Shown here one piece after another: positions 10,601-20,526 of a stretch of 64,000 bases of DNA. The first letter of the stretch is position 1. The number at the start of each line of letters is the position of its first letter. The stretch is from positions 51,097,622-51,161,621 of the forward strand of contig OX411558.1 in NCBI GenBank assembly GCA_948146395.1, given 5' to 3'. Both the position numbers and the translations under genes were made by a program. This DNA is from Fragum whitleyi (taxonomy: Eukaryota; Mollusca; Bivalvia; Cardiida; Cardiidae). The notes below the pieces were generated by a model that searched no databases, was not told the origin of the DNA, and worked only from the letters and a program-made list of their open reading frames with translations.

Positions 10601-12257
10601 TATGTTCATTCCCAGGAAAGCTGAAGAGATTTCTGTTGATAAAGATCTTATTTCTGAAACTAAATCTGATCCAGTTCCTTCACAATCAATGCCTAAACAA
10701 GTAAAAGAGGAAAGGAAGTATGGCGGTGGGGGATTGGATTTGGGTACCTCTTTTGTTTCAAAGCCTCCTGCTAAAGTGACACAAACTGTTCAAAAGAGTA
10801 GAGGATCTGATGACACAAATAAGCATACACATCCTGATCTTTTAGACACAAAATTATCTACTACTCAATATAATCAAATCAAAAAAGTAGATGTCAATGA
10901 ATCCAAACCAGAAATTACCGACACAAAAGTTTCAACATTTACAATGAAGCCATCCCTGTCTGATGATCAACCTGTTAGCCCAGAAATGAGCCCTGCCGCT
11001 AAACCCCCTTCATCCCCTAGAGGGGACAGGCGTAAACTTGCTGAACAAAGATATGGAAAGGTTTCTCAAACATCTCAACCATTTGAGTTTAGTTCAGTTT
11101 ATGTTAAAAAGGATTCAGATGTAGACAGAAAGGACAATGTTAAAACTCCAGACAAAAGTGAGGCTAGGCCGAGTGTTAAAGAGAGTATTTTGGAATCTGA
11201 TTCTAGTAGAAATCAGGATAAGCCGTCTGAAACTAAAGCTCAATCTGAAGTTGATCACAGACAAATACAGAGTATAAGACCTCTTAGTTTTGCTGCCTTT
11301 GATTCTCGTGATAACTCTGTAAAGAGAAGGAGCAGTCTTGAGCATAAAGAAAGTATTGAAAGAAAATTATCAGACACAAGTGAAGGTTTCGTTGATAAAT
11401 CTAAGTTTGAAAAATTGGACTTGAAGGCTCAAGCTGTGTCAACTGCTTCAGGTAAAATTGTTGAACACCCCTTGTCACCACGGCGACAGTCTCCAGTGAG
11501 ATCAGAACCAGTCAAAATGTTCTCTAGTGAAATAAAAACTATAGAGCAACCAATCATTATGCCTAAAGCTGCTCCAAAAATAGAAACAAGGAAATTAGAT
11601 TCAAGTCTTGGGGTTAAAGAAAACTTCTCTGTGATTAGTGATGCAAAAGAGTCTAAAAGCACACCTTCAGTGATAAGTGATAAGGCTTTGGATAAGATAA
11701 CTGCTAAAGACGCTAAATCTGTGATACATACAGAAAAGCCTGAATCTCTTGCAACAAGCAGTGTTCAAGTAAAAGAACCTGTCACTTGTGAAAAAATTGG
11801 TGACAGTGAACATGAAAAACATACGCAAAAATATGTTGATCTTTCAAACATTGAGCTGAAATCTCCGGTGAAAACTGAACAAATAGAGGACACAAAAGTA
11901 GAACCTGAGGTTCCTCTGTTTCTTGAACAAGCTAGTAAAGCATTGCATGAAGAAAATATACCAGAAAGAGGAAGAAAAACTGAGAAAACTAGAAGCGGTA
12001 AAACTAAGGTTGAAAAAACTGTCATAGCTCAAGTTAGAAATGAAACAATTCTACAGGATTCTACATTAGATGATATTCTTGATAGAAATGTGGATTATTT
12101 AAGTGATATGGAACCCCCAGATTTCTCAGCAAGAGGAAGAGGGAGTCAGAAAAAGGGCCGTCCACAAAGTATCCATGAACCCCACAAAACTAAAAGAGCA
12201 TTCAAAAAGCGAGCAGCAATGAGACGATCAAAATCAGAGGATAGATCTCATCATAAG
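7604..12257 (+). CDS. Giant exon 2, disordered region of a supervillin-like protein
   Basis: A 4654-nt exon encoding about 1551 residues without interruption. The frame runs in from exon 1 (Arg split across the junction, then ALFHALKSRY) and out to exon 3 in phase 0 (HHK|VATEE). Composition is dominated by Ser, Lys, Glu and Asp, so most is probably disordered. Short charged helices or coiled coils are seen near 8015-8080, 8828-8892 (RLERIAKYKEERRKQLA), 9215-9305 and 9946-10008. RRKLAEQRYG lies at 11027-11058. The first and last of these named motifs resemble the ERIARYKAERRRQLAEKYG region of supervillin, an actin- and myosin-II-binding membrane-cortex linker; this is remembered family knowledge, not a search. 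Four KYGG-type and three FEF-type short motifs recur. A basic stretch with KRAFKKRAAMRRSKS near the end could be nuclear localising. The upstream ATG at 7548 is intron sequence and is not the start. Another large scaffold protein remains possible. Confidence 0.85.
10260..10770 (+). other. Four spaced KYGGGGxDLGTSF motifs inside exon 2
   Basis: Tyr codons of the motif start at 10269, 10422, 10572 and 10719, which is 51, 50 and 49 codons apart. The copies read KYGGGGFELGMSY, KYGGGGFDLGTSF, KYGGEALEIGTMF and KYGGGGLDLGTSF, each followed by a Lys/Pro-containing linker. The even spacing and conserved core inside otherwise freely varying sequence suggest a repeated binding peptide. The partner is unknown. 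Confidence 0.8.
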
Positions 12258-12700
12258 GTAAAAATTTTTTTTAGTTAAGCTGTTTTAGTAGAAGCCCTAA
12301 GGTATTGCTTTAGCATGGGTGTCGTTCTTGTTGTTGTCCTCATGCGAAAACTTTGCCATTTTGTGAAGTCTCTGGTCTACTGAAGGCATTCACTTGAAAC
12401 TTAGCACATATGTTCATTATCAAAAGAGCAACGATATACTACCAAGGAGGATAACTCTAGATGTATTTTGTGTCATGTGATAAGGGCAGGTCATCTGTCA
12501 AGGTCAAAATTAGAGAAAAAAAGTCATTGCGTAGGCATTATTGTTTCACAAACACATTTTGTTTGACTAAGATTTTTTATTTACTATCCAGTACCCAAAA
12601 GCCAAGCATAGGCGGTTCTCTTGTCATGCTTTCCATTGAATTATCAAGAAGTAACGGTATATTATCACAGGGTAATCTCTGACTTACCAAGATAAATCAA
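12258..12700 (+). repeat. Intron 2 with a diverged GTTGTTGTC-containing element
   Basis: After the donor AAG|GTAAAA the intron contains TGGGTGTCGTTCTTGTTGTTGTCC and a later AAAGAGCAACGATATACTACC block. Both match the 'TTAGCTTGGCTGTTTTC' family seen at 24935-25235, 36797-37085 and 37999-38258. No coding exon is seen. Confidence 0.5.
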
Positions 12701-12701
12701 T

Positions 12702-12946
12702 TTGAGCCTGTGTGAGACAATACCATCAATTTGAAATGCCGATAAGGTACAAACAATGAGCATCCTAGTCAGCTACGAAGTGCTATTACCTATTACCTGC
12801 CTGGTTTAAGATACTTTGAGACTATAATTACCTAAAAAACGCAAAGTTAAGGCTCTGGCCAGATAGTGCAAATACACAGGCCGTCTTGAGTCTTTGCTTG
12901 GCGCACATTTGAAATTGTTGGAAATGTCACACACATGCTCATTTTA
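12702..12946. mobile_element. GAGCCTGTGTG-ended MITE
   Basis: The left end TTGAGCCTGTGTGAGAC and the right end GGAAATGTCACACACATGCTCA are inverted termini. The right-hand interior, with AGTCTTTGCTTGGCGCACAT, is shared with 27115-27222. Confidence 0.6.
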
Positions 12947-13039
12947 CATTTTAACAAACAATTTTCCTTGAAAAAAATTGCATTTGGAGAAGCTAGTTGC
13001 TTTGATGAAATCTTGTACTTATATTGGTCTGAGAAATGA

Positions 13040-13120
13040 CATGAAGCAATGGATAGGTACACCAGTCACTGTGATAAAATTGAAATACTGTTAAAACTGA
13101 TGTTAACCTCAATAAAAACC
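13040..13120 (+). repeat. Short SINE-like 3' tail
   Basis: GGTACACCAGTCACTGTGAT and the following GTTAAAACTGATGTTAACCTC resemble the diverged 3' end of the SINE family and the copy at 17590-17870. It looks like a decayed, truncated fragment. Confidence 0.35.
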
Positions 13121-13256
13121 AAACAGAAAACATTTTAGTACCTTTATATTTGGTTATTTTATCAAAACGTGTGTCAGCTGCCTTGATTTCTTTAATGTTT
13201 TTTTGATGTATTATTGAGAAATAACTGTGGATTATCATTTATTTAACTCACCGCCT

Positions 13257-13545
13257 AACAAGTGAAATTATCAAAAACTTGTACCCAATTTTCATTCATG
13301 TCAATTCACCTTATTTAGTATCAGCTAAGCCCATCAAAGTAAGTGACATCACCATGAATGTTGCATAGCAATCACATACAATTTGACTGGCTTTAAGAAA
13401 ACTTGATCCAGAATTTTCACATTTTGTCTCATTTTTGCATTAAAAAATAGAATGATCATTTGTTTTTTGAGTGAGATTGAATTATATTTCATATTGTGAA
13501 CAACAGAAGCTATATTTTCACTCTTGAAAATATACCTTTTGTTGT
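13257..13545 (-). repeat. Interspersed repeat, inverted partner of 2550-2830
   Basis: GTTGCATAGCAATCA, CACATTTTGTCTCATTTTTG and TATATTTCATATTGTGAACA are reverse complements of blocks in 2550-2830 and occur in reverse order. The function is unknown. Confidence 0.65.
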
Positions 13546-13660
13546 TCACTCAATGAAATATAAATTGATCTTAGGTATTGCCATTGAAACAAATGATTAT
13601 TCCTCTATATAAATGAAATGTTAAAACCAACATTATACCAAATGCAAACAACCAAAACTG

Positions 13661-13906
13661 TTTGAGCCTGTGTGTGAGATTTCTAACAATTTCTTATATG
13701 CCCAAAGCAAAAACTCTGACCAACCTGTGCATCCACACAGCCTGACCATAGTCTTCACTATGTGTTTAGTAGATAGATAAGGTCTTTAATTATCTGTAGA
13801 CAATCAGGTAACTTTAAATTTACAGTATGTGGCTGTCTACGCTACCCAATGATTGCACCTCACACACATTTCAAACTGTTGGAAATGTCACACACAGGCT
13901 CATTTG
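13661..13906. mobile_element. GAGCCTGTGTGTGAGATTTC-ended MITE, well preserved
   Basis: The left end TGAGCCTGTGTGTGAGATTT and the right end AATGTCACACACAGGCTCA are near-perfect inverted termini about 245 bp apart. The interior AAGGTCTTTAATTATCTGTAGAC is the unoccupied counterpart of the TTAA site used by another MITE at 30919. Confidence 0.8.
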
Positions 13907-13950
13907 GTACCTGTAAATGAGGTATAATTTTGTTTTCACAATGTTTATAG

Positions 13951-14027
13951 GTAGCAACAGAAGAAAGTATGCAGAGATCTACCGTGACGGATGAGCTGAA
14001 AAGATCAATTGAAAAAATCAAAGCAAG
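13951..14027 (+). CDS. Exon 3 of the supervillin-like gene
   Basis: A 77-nt exon with acceptor AATGTTTATAG and donor AAG|GTAGGT. It is phase 0 at its start and leaves two bases, AG, at its end. Reading on from exon 2 it gives VATEESMQRSTVTDELKRSI followed by EKIKA, and the final AG joins C at 35899 to make Ser. The peptide looks like a short charged helix. It is too small to show up as an ORF, and is supported by both splice sites and by phase agreement on each side. Confidence 0.75.
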
Positions 14028-14099
14028 GTAGGTAATCTTATTCTAAGTTTTAAGTGAACAGTTCTTTCCCTTGATTGCGTTCCTCATAATACAGAGCTA

Positions 14100-14262
14100 C
14101 AGATAATGGGCGTATTTTTGTTTCCAAATAAAATCATTTTAACAAAATTTACTCAAATCATATATTGTGGATACTCATTTGAGTCGTCTCATTAAGACGA
14201 TTCATATGAGTACTCACATTATAGAGTTTCAATGAGAAATTAAGATTTTAGACTCAAGTTAA
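14100..14262. repeat. Foldback element of the GTGGGTACTCATTTGAATTG family
   Basis: The core near 14163-14228 pairs GTGGATACTCATTTGAGTCG with the inverted copy ending in GAGTACTCACATTATAG. The flanking AGAGCTACAGATAATGGGCG and TTTCAATGAGAAATTAAG match the copy at 6400-6612. Confidence 0.7.
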
Positions 14263-14371
14263 CTTCCCTTTTCTGTATCTTTTGTATTAATTCTAATTTG
14301 CATGAGAGATTTAAAAAAAGAAAGAAATAGGAAATTTAGAGAAAAGAAATTATTTGTCAACAGTAATTAAA

Positions 14372-14652
14372 ACCCCCATTAACTATGTTTGGGGGGTATG
14401 AAGGAGTCAGCTTGTTTGTTGGTCTGTCTGTAGCTTTTTTTTGTGCTAACTCAATTTCTCAGGAACTATGGGGTTGATTTCATTCATACTTTAAAGATGT
14501 GATCAGTATTGAGCAGAGATGTGCAAGTGATTTTTTTGGTACAATCAATTGACTTTTGACAGAATTATGGCCCTTTGATGGTAAAATGGCATTTCATAAT
14601 TGTCAAACACTTGTAGGGGGTATAAGTCCCCTTTTGCAACAATCTAGTTTCC
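14372..14652 (+). repeat. CCCCC...GGGGGTATAAG element, diverged member of the GGTCA family
   Basis: Starts near AAACCCCCATTAACTATG and ends with CACTTGTAGGGGGTATAAGTC plus CAACAATCTAGTT, the same ending as the GGTCA-rich elements. The interior carries GGTCTGTCTGTAGC and ATTGACTTTTGACAGAATTA. A relative is at 50850-50982. Confidence 0.6.
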
Positions 14653-14689
14653 TTTTTTCCCAAAATGTTTCAAAACCCAGACAATGGTA

Positions 14690-14780
14690 ATTATATTATC
14701 AAGGGACATTACAAAAATATTGTAAGTGCCTATAAATATATGGGCACTTGCAATAGTTTTACACTGACTTCTTGGATTGT
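14690..14780. repeat. Short palindrome, GTAAGTGCCTATAAATATA type
   Basis: ACAAAAATATTGTAAGTGCC and GGGCACTTGCAATAGTTTT flank a TATAAATATAT loop. Related foldbacks are at 16337-16396, 19980-20034, 26489-26516 and 37310-37366. Confidence 0.65.
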
Positions 14781-14789
14781 ACCCATAAA

Positions 14790-15428
14790 CAGACAAATAA
14801 TTGTTAAACTTAATCCAAATGAAAGAAGCTGGCACCTAATTGCAGTAGCAAATTTTTAGAAATCTTTGTCTCCTAGATAGAAAACATTCTCAGAAATGAA
14901 AAAAAAAAGAAAAAAAATAACACTAAAATTGTTGATTTTGTACTAATAGGTTTTAGTTAAAAAAGTTTTATTGGTTTGATTTAGCTTGTGTGATGATTAA
15001 AAGACCAGCAATTGGATATTACAAAATCAACACACTTTAAATTTTGGATAAAAACAAATTTCTACTCTCCTTATGTTTTCTTGGCAATTGAATTGAGTAG
15101 ACATTTTTTTTGCAATTCAACATTTTGTACTCATTTTGATCCAGAGTAAGTTTTTGTTGTTTGGATATTAGTTAAATTCTACCTTACATCTTTTTCTTGC
15201 ATCTCGAAATTCTATGTATACATTTATATAAAGGGGGTCAAATCGGGCATTCATGATTATAAATTTGTTACAATATTTTAGTCTACCCAAGGCTTACAAT
15301 TATGCCTTAATCCTTAGCTTTAACGTAATGTATGGGTCGATAAGTTCTTTTCATCGCTTTTGACATATCCATTAAAACTCCGAAATACCTTAAAACAGTT
15401 TTTAAGCTCCAGATATGTTATAAAAAAA
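14790..15428. other. Unassigned intron 3 sequence
   Basis: AT-rich, with a short A-rich run near 14896-14920. Nothing else is recognised. Confidence 0.45.
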
Positions 15429-15658
15429 TTTAACCCTTGTTATGCTGAATAAAAATCCTGAAAAAACTATAGTAAAATCAAAGTGCTGAAATGACAGAAT
15501 GCACTAATTGTGTTGTCTGTGTTTATTTTGAAATAATTGTTTCAATCTTTTTTTGTTAATGTGGACCAAGATCAAACTGCACATATATGCAGGCTTATTT
15601 TTGTCTACTTCTCCTGCCAAACAGTCATATTTGGTATTCAGAATGAGGATGAGTAAAA
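15429..15658. mobile_element. TTAA MITE family 2, diverged copy
   Basis: Starts TTAACCCTTGTTATGCTGAA and ends in a decayed inverted copy, ATTCAGAATGAGGATGAGTAA. The interior carries TGCACATATATGCAGGCT, as in the other family members. Confidence 0.55.
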
Positions 15659-15699
15659 GACCAGTGAATTTGAATTGTATACATTCTCTAATAACTGAA

Positions 15700-15858
15700 G
15701 GTAGTGGACCAGTTATGGTTTTGCAACATTTTGGAACTCATGATCTTTTACAATGTTAACAGAGGTTTGCCAATAATTTTCATTAGGAAACCTCGGTTAC
15801 CATTGTGAAAGAATATGTGGTCCGAAATGTTACAAACTATTATGGGTCACTACCTTAA
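15700..15858. mobile_element. AAGGTAGTG-ended palindromic MITE
   Basis: Left AAGGTAGTGGACCAGTTATG and right TGGGTCACTACCTT are inverted. The centre AACAGAGGTTTGCC...AGGAAACCTCGGTTA is also palindromic, so the whole about 158-bp unit folds into one long hairpin. Two more copies are at 51546-51818. Confidence 0.7.
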
Positions 15859-15904
15859 GTGCTATAGCCACTATGATAAGACTGAAAAATTGTTGAAAGA
15901 AGCA

Positions 15905-16151
15905 TTAACCCTTGTCATGCTGAATAACTTTTGGCTAAAAATTTGCATCAAAATCAAAGGGAAAAAAGCACTGAAAGTACAAACTGTATGTTAATTTTTA
16001 TTTGAAAAATTAAATCTATTGACAATTTTGGTTAGAAAGTGAGAAACAGGTGGTGTAGACTAACATCAGGCTGCATATATGTGCAGGCTGATGTTTGTCT
16101 ATAGCTCCTGCCAAAGCAGTAATATTCCGGGTTCAGCATGACAAGGGTTAA
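15905..16151. mobile_element. TTAA MITE family 2, complete copy
   Basis: 247 bp bounded by TTAA on both sides, with inverted termini TTAACCCTTGTCATGCTGAA and TTCAGCATGACAAGGGTTAA. TTAA target duplication plus termini starting CCC is the pattern of piggyBac-type elements (family knowledge). There is no transposase, so it is non-autonomous. Confidence 0.8.
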
Positions 16152-16336
16152 AACAAAACTCCGTTATTTTATTGATCAACTACTCAAGTAGCATTAATCT
16201 TAGTTCTTATATCATATCTGTTTTGAGGATTTTTGTAAGACTTTTCTAATCCAAGTTAATTCGAGCAAGGAGATTAAAATAGGTACTGTACTGATCTTGT
16301 TGGACAGCTGTTTAAACTGCAAAAATAATGACTCTT

Positions 16337-16396
16337 TTTTTGGTAATGCAAAATTTCTGTAAGTGCTTATAGATATATTGGCACTTACAATAGTAT
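16337..16396. repeat. Short palindrome, GTAAGTGC type
   Basis: TCTGTAAGTGCTTATAGATA pairs with ATTGGCACTTACAATAG. Confidence 0.55.
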
Positions 16397-16948
16397 TGCA
16401 TTAACCTTCTTTCAAAACAAACTTTAAATCATGATTATATTTGTACTCATAATTTATACATAGTGCCATAAATATGAAAATAATTTCTATCGGTACTTTG
16501 GAGTAAAGCGTCAAAAACTGAATGAAATAAAGCGGTTATTTATTTGTAATTGTGAACGTTTTGTTGCAGATTTTTAAAAGGTGTTTAATATTTATGGCGA
16601 TTTATTGTAAACCTTTCTTTGAGATGGAATTGAACTTTTGTGGTGAAAATGAATTAACATTTTTTTTCAATGGATTTTTGATGGTTTGACAAAATGTATT
16701 TGATTTCTTTTATGAAAGTTGGAGAAAAAAGTGTTGATGGTATTCATCTTGCACGGTTTTGCAATAATTTCTCACATAGGATAGTGTGGTATCATTTACA
16801 CAAGTAATACATGGAAGTCATGGTTAGGTGACCAAGATACATGGGTATAATTGAAATAAACTCTCCTATAATACAAACAATGCTCAAAGTACTCTTTTAA
16901 AAAAGTCAAACTATATTGATGCAATCGTACTTGGGTTTTGTCTTGATA

Positions 16949-17498
16949 ATATACTGTTCACAAAAAGTAGAGGATATTGTAAGTTTGACTTGTGGTATTC
17001 TGGTCAGCTTGGGCATCCATACATCTTCAGGGCCCTGTTTTTTAATCATCAACAAAGAAGCCAATTGTTTGATATCGTGACAATATCTGACTGTGAGACA
17101 TAGGGTTTGACAGCAATCTGGACTCACGTTCTTCTGGTTTCCAGCATACAATTGAGACACTTACGGTGAACCTTCATTAGACCTCACATTATTCCAGCAA
17201 GATGTGATGCGAATACATGATAGAGATAAACACCAAATAATTTTTCTTGAATATATGCTGAACTAAGTAAGAATTTCCATTACAACATACGCCATGTTAA
17301 AATAAGCACTATACCCATCTCTTCTTAAATGCTGAATTTGCAGGACATGTTTAGCAGAAAAGGGAATTCCATAACTACCATTTTACCATGAGACAACTGC
17401 TAGTTGGCCAAGAATTAGTTAGATTGTCCTAAATTGTTTGCAGCCACAATAACGTTATGAATCAACAGATTATCCCCTACTTTTTGTGAACAGTATAT
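16949..17498. mobile_element. Tc1/mariner-like MITE with 25-bp inverted termini
   Basis: The left terminus at 16952, TACTGTTCACAAAAAGTAG followed by AGGATA, is repeated inverted at 17471-17495 with about one mismatch. TA dinucleotides flank both ends. TA target duplication with short inverted termini is the mark of Tc1/mariner elements. The 500-bp interior holds no recognisable transposase. Confidence 0.7.
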
Positions 17499-17589
17499 GA
17501 ATATACTGATTGCTTACTTAGTTTGCCAGATTTGATTATAAGGGAGGATTAAGTACTGAATTATTTGAGAAAGATGCAATGTATATAGC

Positions 17590-17870
17590 TGAGCTCTACA
17601 GACCAGCAATAAGATATTTGGCTTGAGTTGTGAGTTGGAATCAAAGCAACCCCCAACTCTCATCTGACATTTGACAAAACTGAATGTGACACAACCCATT
17701 GGCTCCCACCATTGTACACCCAAGAGAGATGGGTAGCTGGTGGCTCGGATGAAAGGTTGTGGCTGTACTGGTGTGAATAACAATGAGAAGCCATTTGTAG
17801 GTGTACCAGTCCCCATGATATAATATACAATAATGTTGAAAGTGGTATTAAACCTCATACAAAAGATAAT
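17590..17870 (+). mobile_element. Diverged SINE-like element
   Basis: GGGTTGCTTTGATTCCAACT (B-box-like, read on the minus strand) and the end CATTTGTAGGTGTACCAGTC...AATAATGTTGAAAGTGGTAT...TTAAACCTCAT resemble the SINE tail shared by the other copies. The head is poorly preserved. It may be a separate SINE family that shares the same 3' tail. Confidence 0.4.
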
Positions 17871-17908
17871 TCTTTAGGACTTTATCTGGTGAATTATGGT
17901 GTTGAACC

Positions 17909-18015
17909 TGTAATAACCACTGCCTGGAACTTTCACTTTATTTATTGTCAGGTAGAAATAATACCTGGTGAAACAGTTTTTGAGAAAAAGTTTGTGTTTT
18001 GGTCTGGAATTAAGA
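17909..18015 (+). repeat. Direct repeat copy 1 (second copy at 19085-19195)
   Basis: Both copies share ACTGCCTGGAACTTTCACTT, TTTATTGTC and GTCTGGAATTAAGAT in the same order, about 1.2 kb apart. No ORF is conserved. Confidence 0.65.
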
Positions 18016-18148
18016 TCAATCTGCTTGTAGGTTTCTGAAGCTTAACCTTTGTTATGTGCAGGCTGATCTTAGTCTTTTTCCCTGCCATTGAAGAAGATAT
18101 AATCTGCATTCTTTATGTGACATTAGTTAAAATTCAGAGCTTTTTGTA

Positions 18149-18990
18149 TTAATCCTTGTCATGCTGAACCCAGAATATTCCTGCTTTGACAGGAGCTAAA
18201 GACAAACATCAGCCTGCACATATGTGCAGTCTGATATTAGTCTTCACCACCTGTTTCTCACTTTCAAACCAGAAATGTCAATAGATTAGTTTTTAGCTCC
18301 ACTGACCAAAGGCCAACGTGCTATTGTCATGGCGGGGTGTCTGTCGTGCGTGCGTCCGTACGTAAACTTTTCTTTAAACATCTTCTCCTCCTAAACCAAT
18401 GGGTGGATTTTGACGAAACATGGCCAGAATGTTCCTTGGGTGACCCTCTTTTAAAGTTGTTCAAGAAATTTGGATTGACCCCCAAATATGGGCGTGGCAC
18501 AGCGGGGCTTATTTTGACCCCAAATCTTTGAACGACATCTCCTCCTGAACCATTGGGCCGATTTCAATGAAACTTTACCAGAATGTTCCTTGGGTGACCC
18601 TCTTCTAAAGTTGTTCAAGAAATTTGGATTGGATGAGATCTACTTGATCAATAAAATTCTGGTGAGCGGTTTAGGGCCATTCTGGTCCTCTTGTTTCAAA
18701 GTGATATCTAAATAGTTTTCTTCCTTGTAATTTTACATATTAGTAAAATAAATTCATTCCTTCATAAGTCAGTTTCAACCTAGAAAAAGTCGGAATTTCC
18801 TCTGAATGCTGTTCACTTTCATTACCTTCTATTTTCAATATCTCTCTTTCAAATCTTGAGATTTTTAAGTCAGTGGAGTGATACAGGCCCTCTAGGGCCT
18901 CCTGTTCAATAAAAAATTGACCTACAGTTGGTACTTTCATTGCTTTTTGCCCTTTGATTTTGATGAAAATTTTTAGCTAAAACTTATTTA
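18149..18990. mobile_element. TTAA MITE family 2, split by an insertion
   Basis: The left half, TTAATCCTTGTCATGCTGAA through AATGTCAATAGATT, ends at about 18288. The right half resumes near 18900 with TTGACCTACAGTTGG and CCCTTTGATTTTGATGAAAA, which are contiguous in the intact copy at 29282-29527. The intervening 600 bp is therefore a later insertion (see 18290-18893). Confidence 0.7.
18290..18893 (+). mobile_element. Tandem-unit element (TAGCTCCACTGACCAAAGG start, CCTCTTGTT-type ends)
   Basis: Starts TTAGCTCCACTGACCAAAGGCC, has a short GTCC-rich stretch, then two units with TCCTCCT(A/G)AACCA and CCAGAATGTTCCTTGGGTGA. An internal end-like motif GGGCCATTCTGGTCCTCTTG is at 18675-18695, and a second, GGCCCTCTAGGGCCTCCTG, near 18890. 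The layout matches the elements at 21617, 32002 and 54897. It interrupts a MITE. Two stacked insertions are possible. Confidence 0.6.
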
Positions 18991-19084
18991 GCAGTACAAG
19001 TGTAAAGAAAGGATATGTTCTTATTTCACAAGAGCAGTACATTGTTGTTTAAGAGCTCAAATGTATAGATTAAAGGTAATAAAC

Positions 19085-19195
19085 CAGAAAATACCACTGC
19101 CTGGAACTTTCACTTTGTTTATTGTCGGGAAGCAATAATATCTGTTGAAAAAGTTCCTGAGATCAAATAAGTGTGGGTGTCTGGAATTAAGATTA
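19085..19195 (+). repeat. Direct repeat copy 2 (first at 17909-18015)
   Basis: Same ordered blocks as the first copy, with small substitutions such as TTGTCGGGAAGCAATAATA. Confidence 0.65.
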
Positions 19196-19303
19196 ATGGA
19201 TGTAATGAGGAATTTTAGCAGTTTTATGTTCTTGGAAATTTTGTTTAAGTTGGAGCCACAATCTGTCCTTTAGAGGGGGTTCTGAATACATAATTCTTGG
19301 TTG

Positions 19304-19533
19304 TTAACCCTTTGCTGTTTTATCCCTGCTTTTTATGTGCCTGTGATTTTATGATTGGGAAAACAATGTGAAAAAAGAAGAAATTGCTTCTGACAAGCAA
19401 TTTCTTCTTTTTCCACACTATTTTCTACCCTACTGAATGGTTATTTTTCAAATTAAATCCACTTTAAACATTTCATCTGCAAAACCTTTGAATTTGGACA
19501 GGTTAAAAAAAATTGTAAAAAAGGAAGTGTTAA
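19304..19533. mobile_element. TTAA MITE family 1, copy 1
   Basis: 230 bp between TTAA sites. The left end is TTAACCCTTTGCTGTTT and the right end is the inverted AAGGAAGTGTTAA, diverged here. The centre is a 30-bp-class palindrome, AGAAATTGCTTCTGACAAGC followed by AATTTCTTCT. Terminal CCC and TTAA duplication suggest a piggyBac-type non-autonomous element. Other copies start at 30919, 39479, 42056, 44994 and 63548. Confidence 0.85.
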
Positions 19534-19734
19534 ATCAATCTGTTTGGGTATTGTGATTGTGATTTGACTGATCTTGAAGATTGAAGGCTTAAATCTGTGC
19601 CTGGTGGTAACTCACTGTCGTCTACAGTGTCTGGTTCCATCCGCTGCTTCTCTGGTCTTTCCAAGGAGCCTGAGACTTTCTGTCGCCGGGTTGAGTATAC
19701 GGGGTGTTTGTACTGCCTTGCTGTACAATCTAGC

Positions 19735-19905
19735 TTTTATAGCAACGTGGTAGAGCACTCGCTTTGGGTTGAAGAGGTCCCGGGTTGGAATCCCAATTGA
19801 ATCAAATATTTATTTGCGGGTTTCATTACGGTGGTTCCCATCTCTGTATAAGCCTAGCTATTGAATAGGAAGGACGTAAAACAACATTTAACCAACCAAT
19901 CAACT
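19735..19905 (+). mobile_element. tRNA-derived SINE of a second family
   Basis: AGCAACGTGGTAGAGCACTC is A-box-like, and CCCGGGTTGGAATCCC is B-box-like. The body then runs to a tail reading AAAACAACATTTAACCAACC. The tail differs from the main SINE family. The head is partly decayed, so it is not a functional tRNA gene. Confidence 0.55.
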
Positions 19906-19979
19906 GTGCTGCTAAGCCATATGGGAAGTGTATAGCATTCTCTGAGCCTATGACATTATAATATTTGAGGGGTCAGTAC

Positions 19980-20034
19980 AATACCATTGTAAGTACCTAT
20001 ACATTTATAGGCACTAACAATTGTGTTGGGCTGA
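19980..20034. repeat. Short palindrome
   Basis: ACCATTGTAAGTACCTATAC against TATAGGCACTAACAATTGTG; decayed member of the GTAAGTGCC family. Confidence 0.5.
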
Positions 20035-20194
20035 CCCTTCAATGCTTTTAATCCTGGTAATACACAAATTAAAGAACTAATGAACATTGAAAAAATTACC
20101 TAAGGTAAAACAAGTTTGACAAAATAGTACCAGAGGAGTTAGGATTTGTCTCCCTTTGATTTGTAGTATTCTGGAAGGTAGTCAAATAATGTTT

Positions 20195-20419
20195 AATTGG
20201 TTGATTTAATGGAGTTTTACGCCCGCATTTTTTTCTCTCACCAGTACAACCATCACATTCTTTCCTAGCCTCCAGCTGCTATCTTACATAGGTCTACGAT
20301 TATCAACCCATTGGTGAGAGACAATTAGTCGGAAAGGATGAGAGCCGCCGTTGGGGATTGAAACTGGGACCTCTAGAATGACAGTCCGACGCGCTTCCAA
20401 TTGCACTATGATGGTGGCT
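20195..20419 (-). mobile_element. tRNA-derived SINE with 11-bp target duplication
   Basis: Flanked by AAATAATGTTT at 20184-20194 and 20420-20430. The minus-strand head has the A- and B-box-like segments, and the body is missing the block around the TATCGCGG motif, so it is internally deleted compared with 20795-21063. Confidence 0.85.
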
Positions 20420-20526
20420 AAATAATGTTTGAATAAGTAGATCAAAACTAAAAGAGTCTGTAATATTTTTCAGTCCTCTTTACTCTGAAACTACTTGGGG
20501 TGGGAAAAAGAATAGCGACCCTGCAT

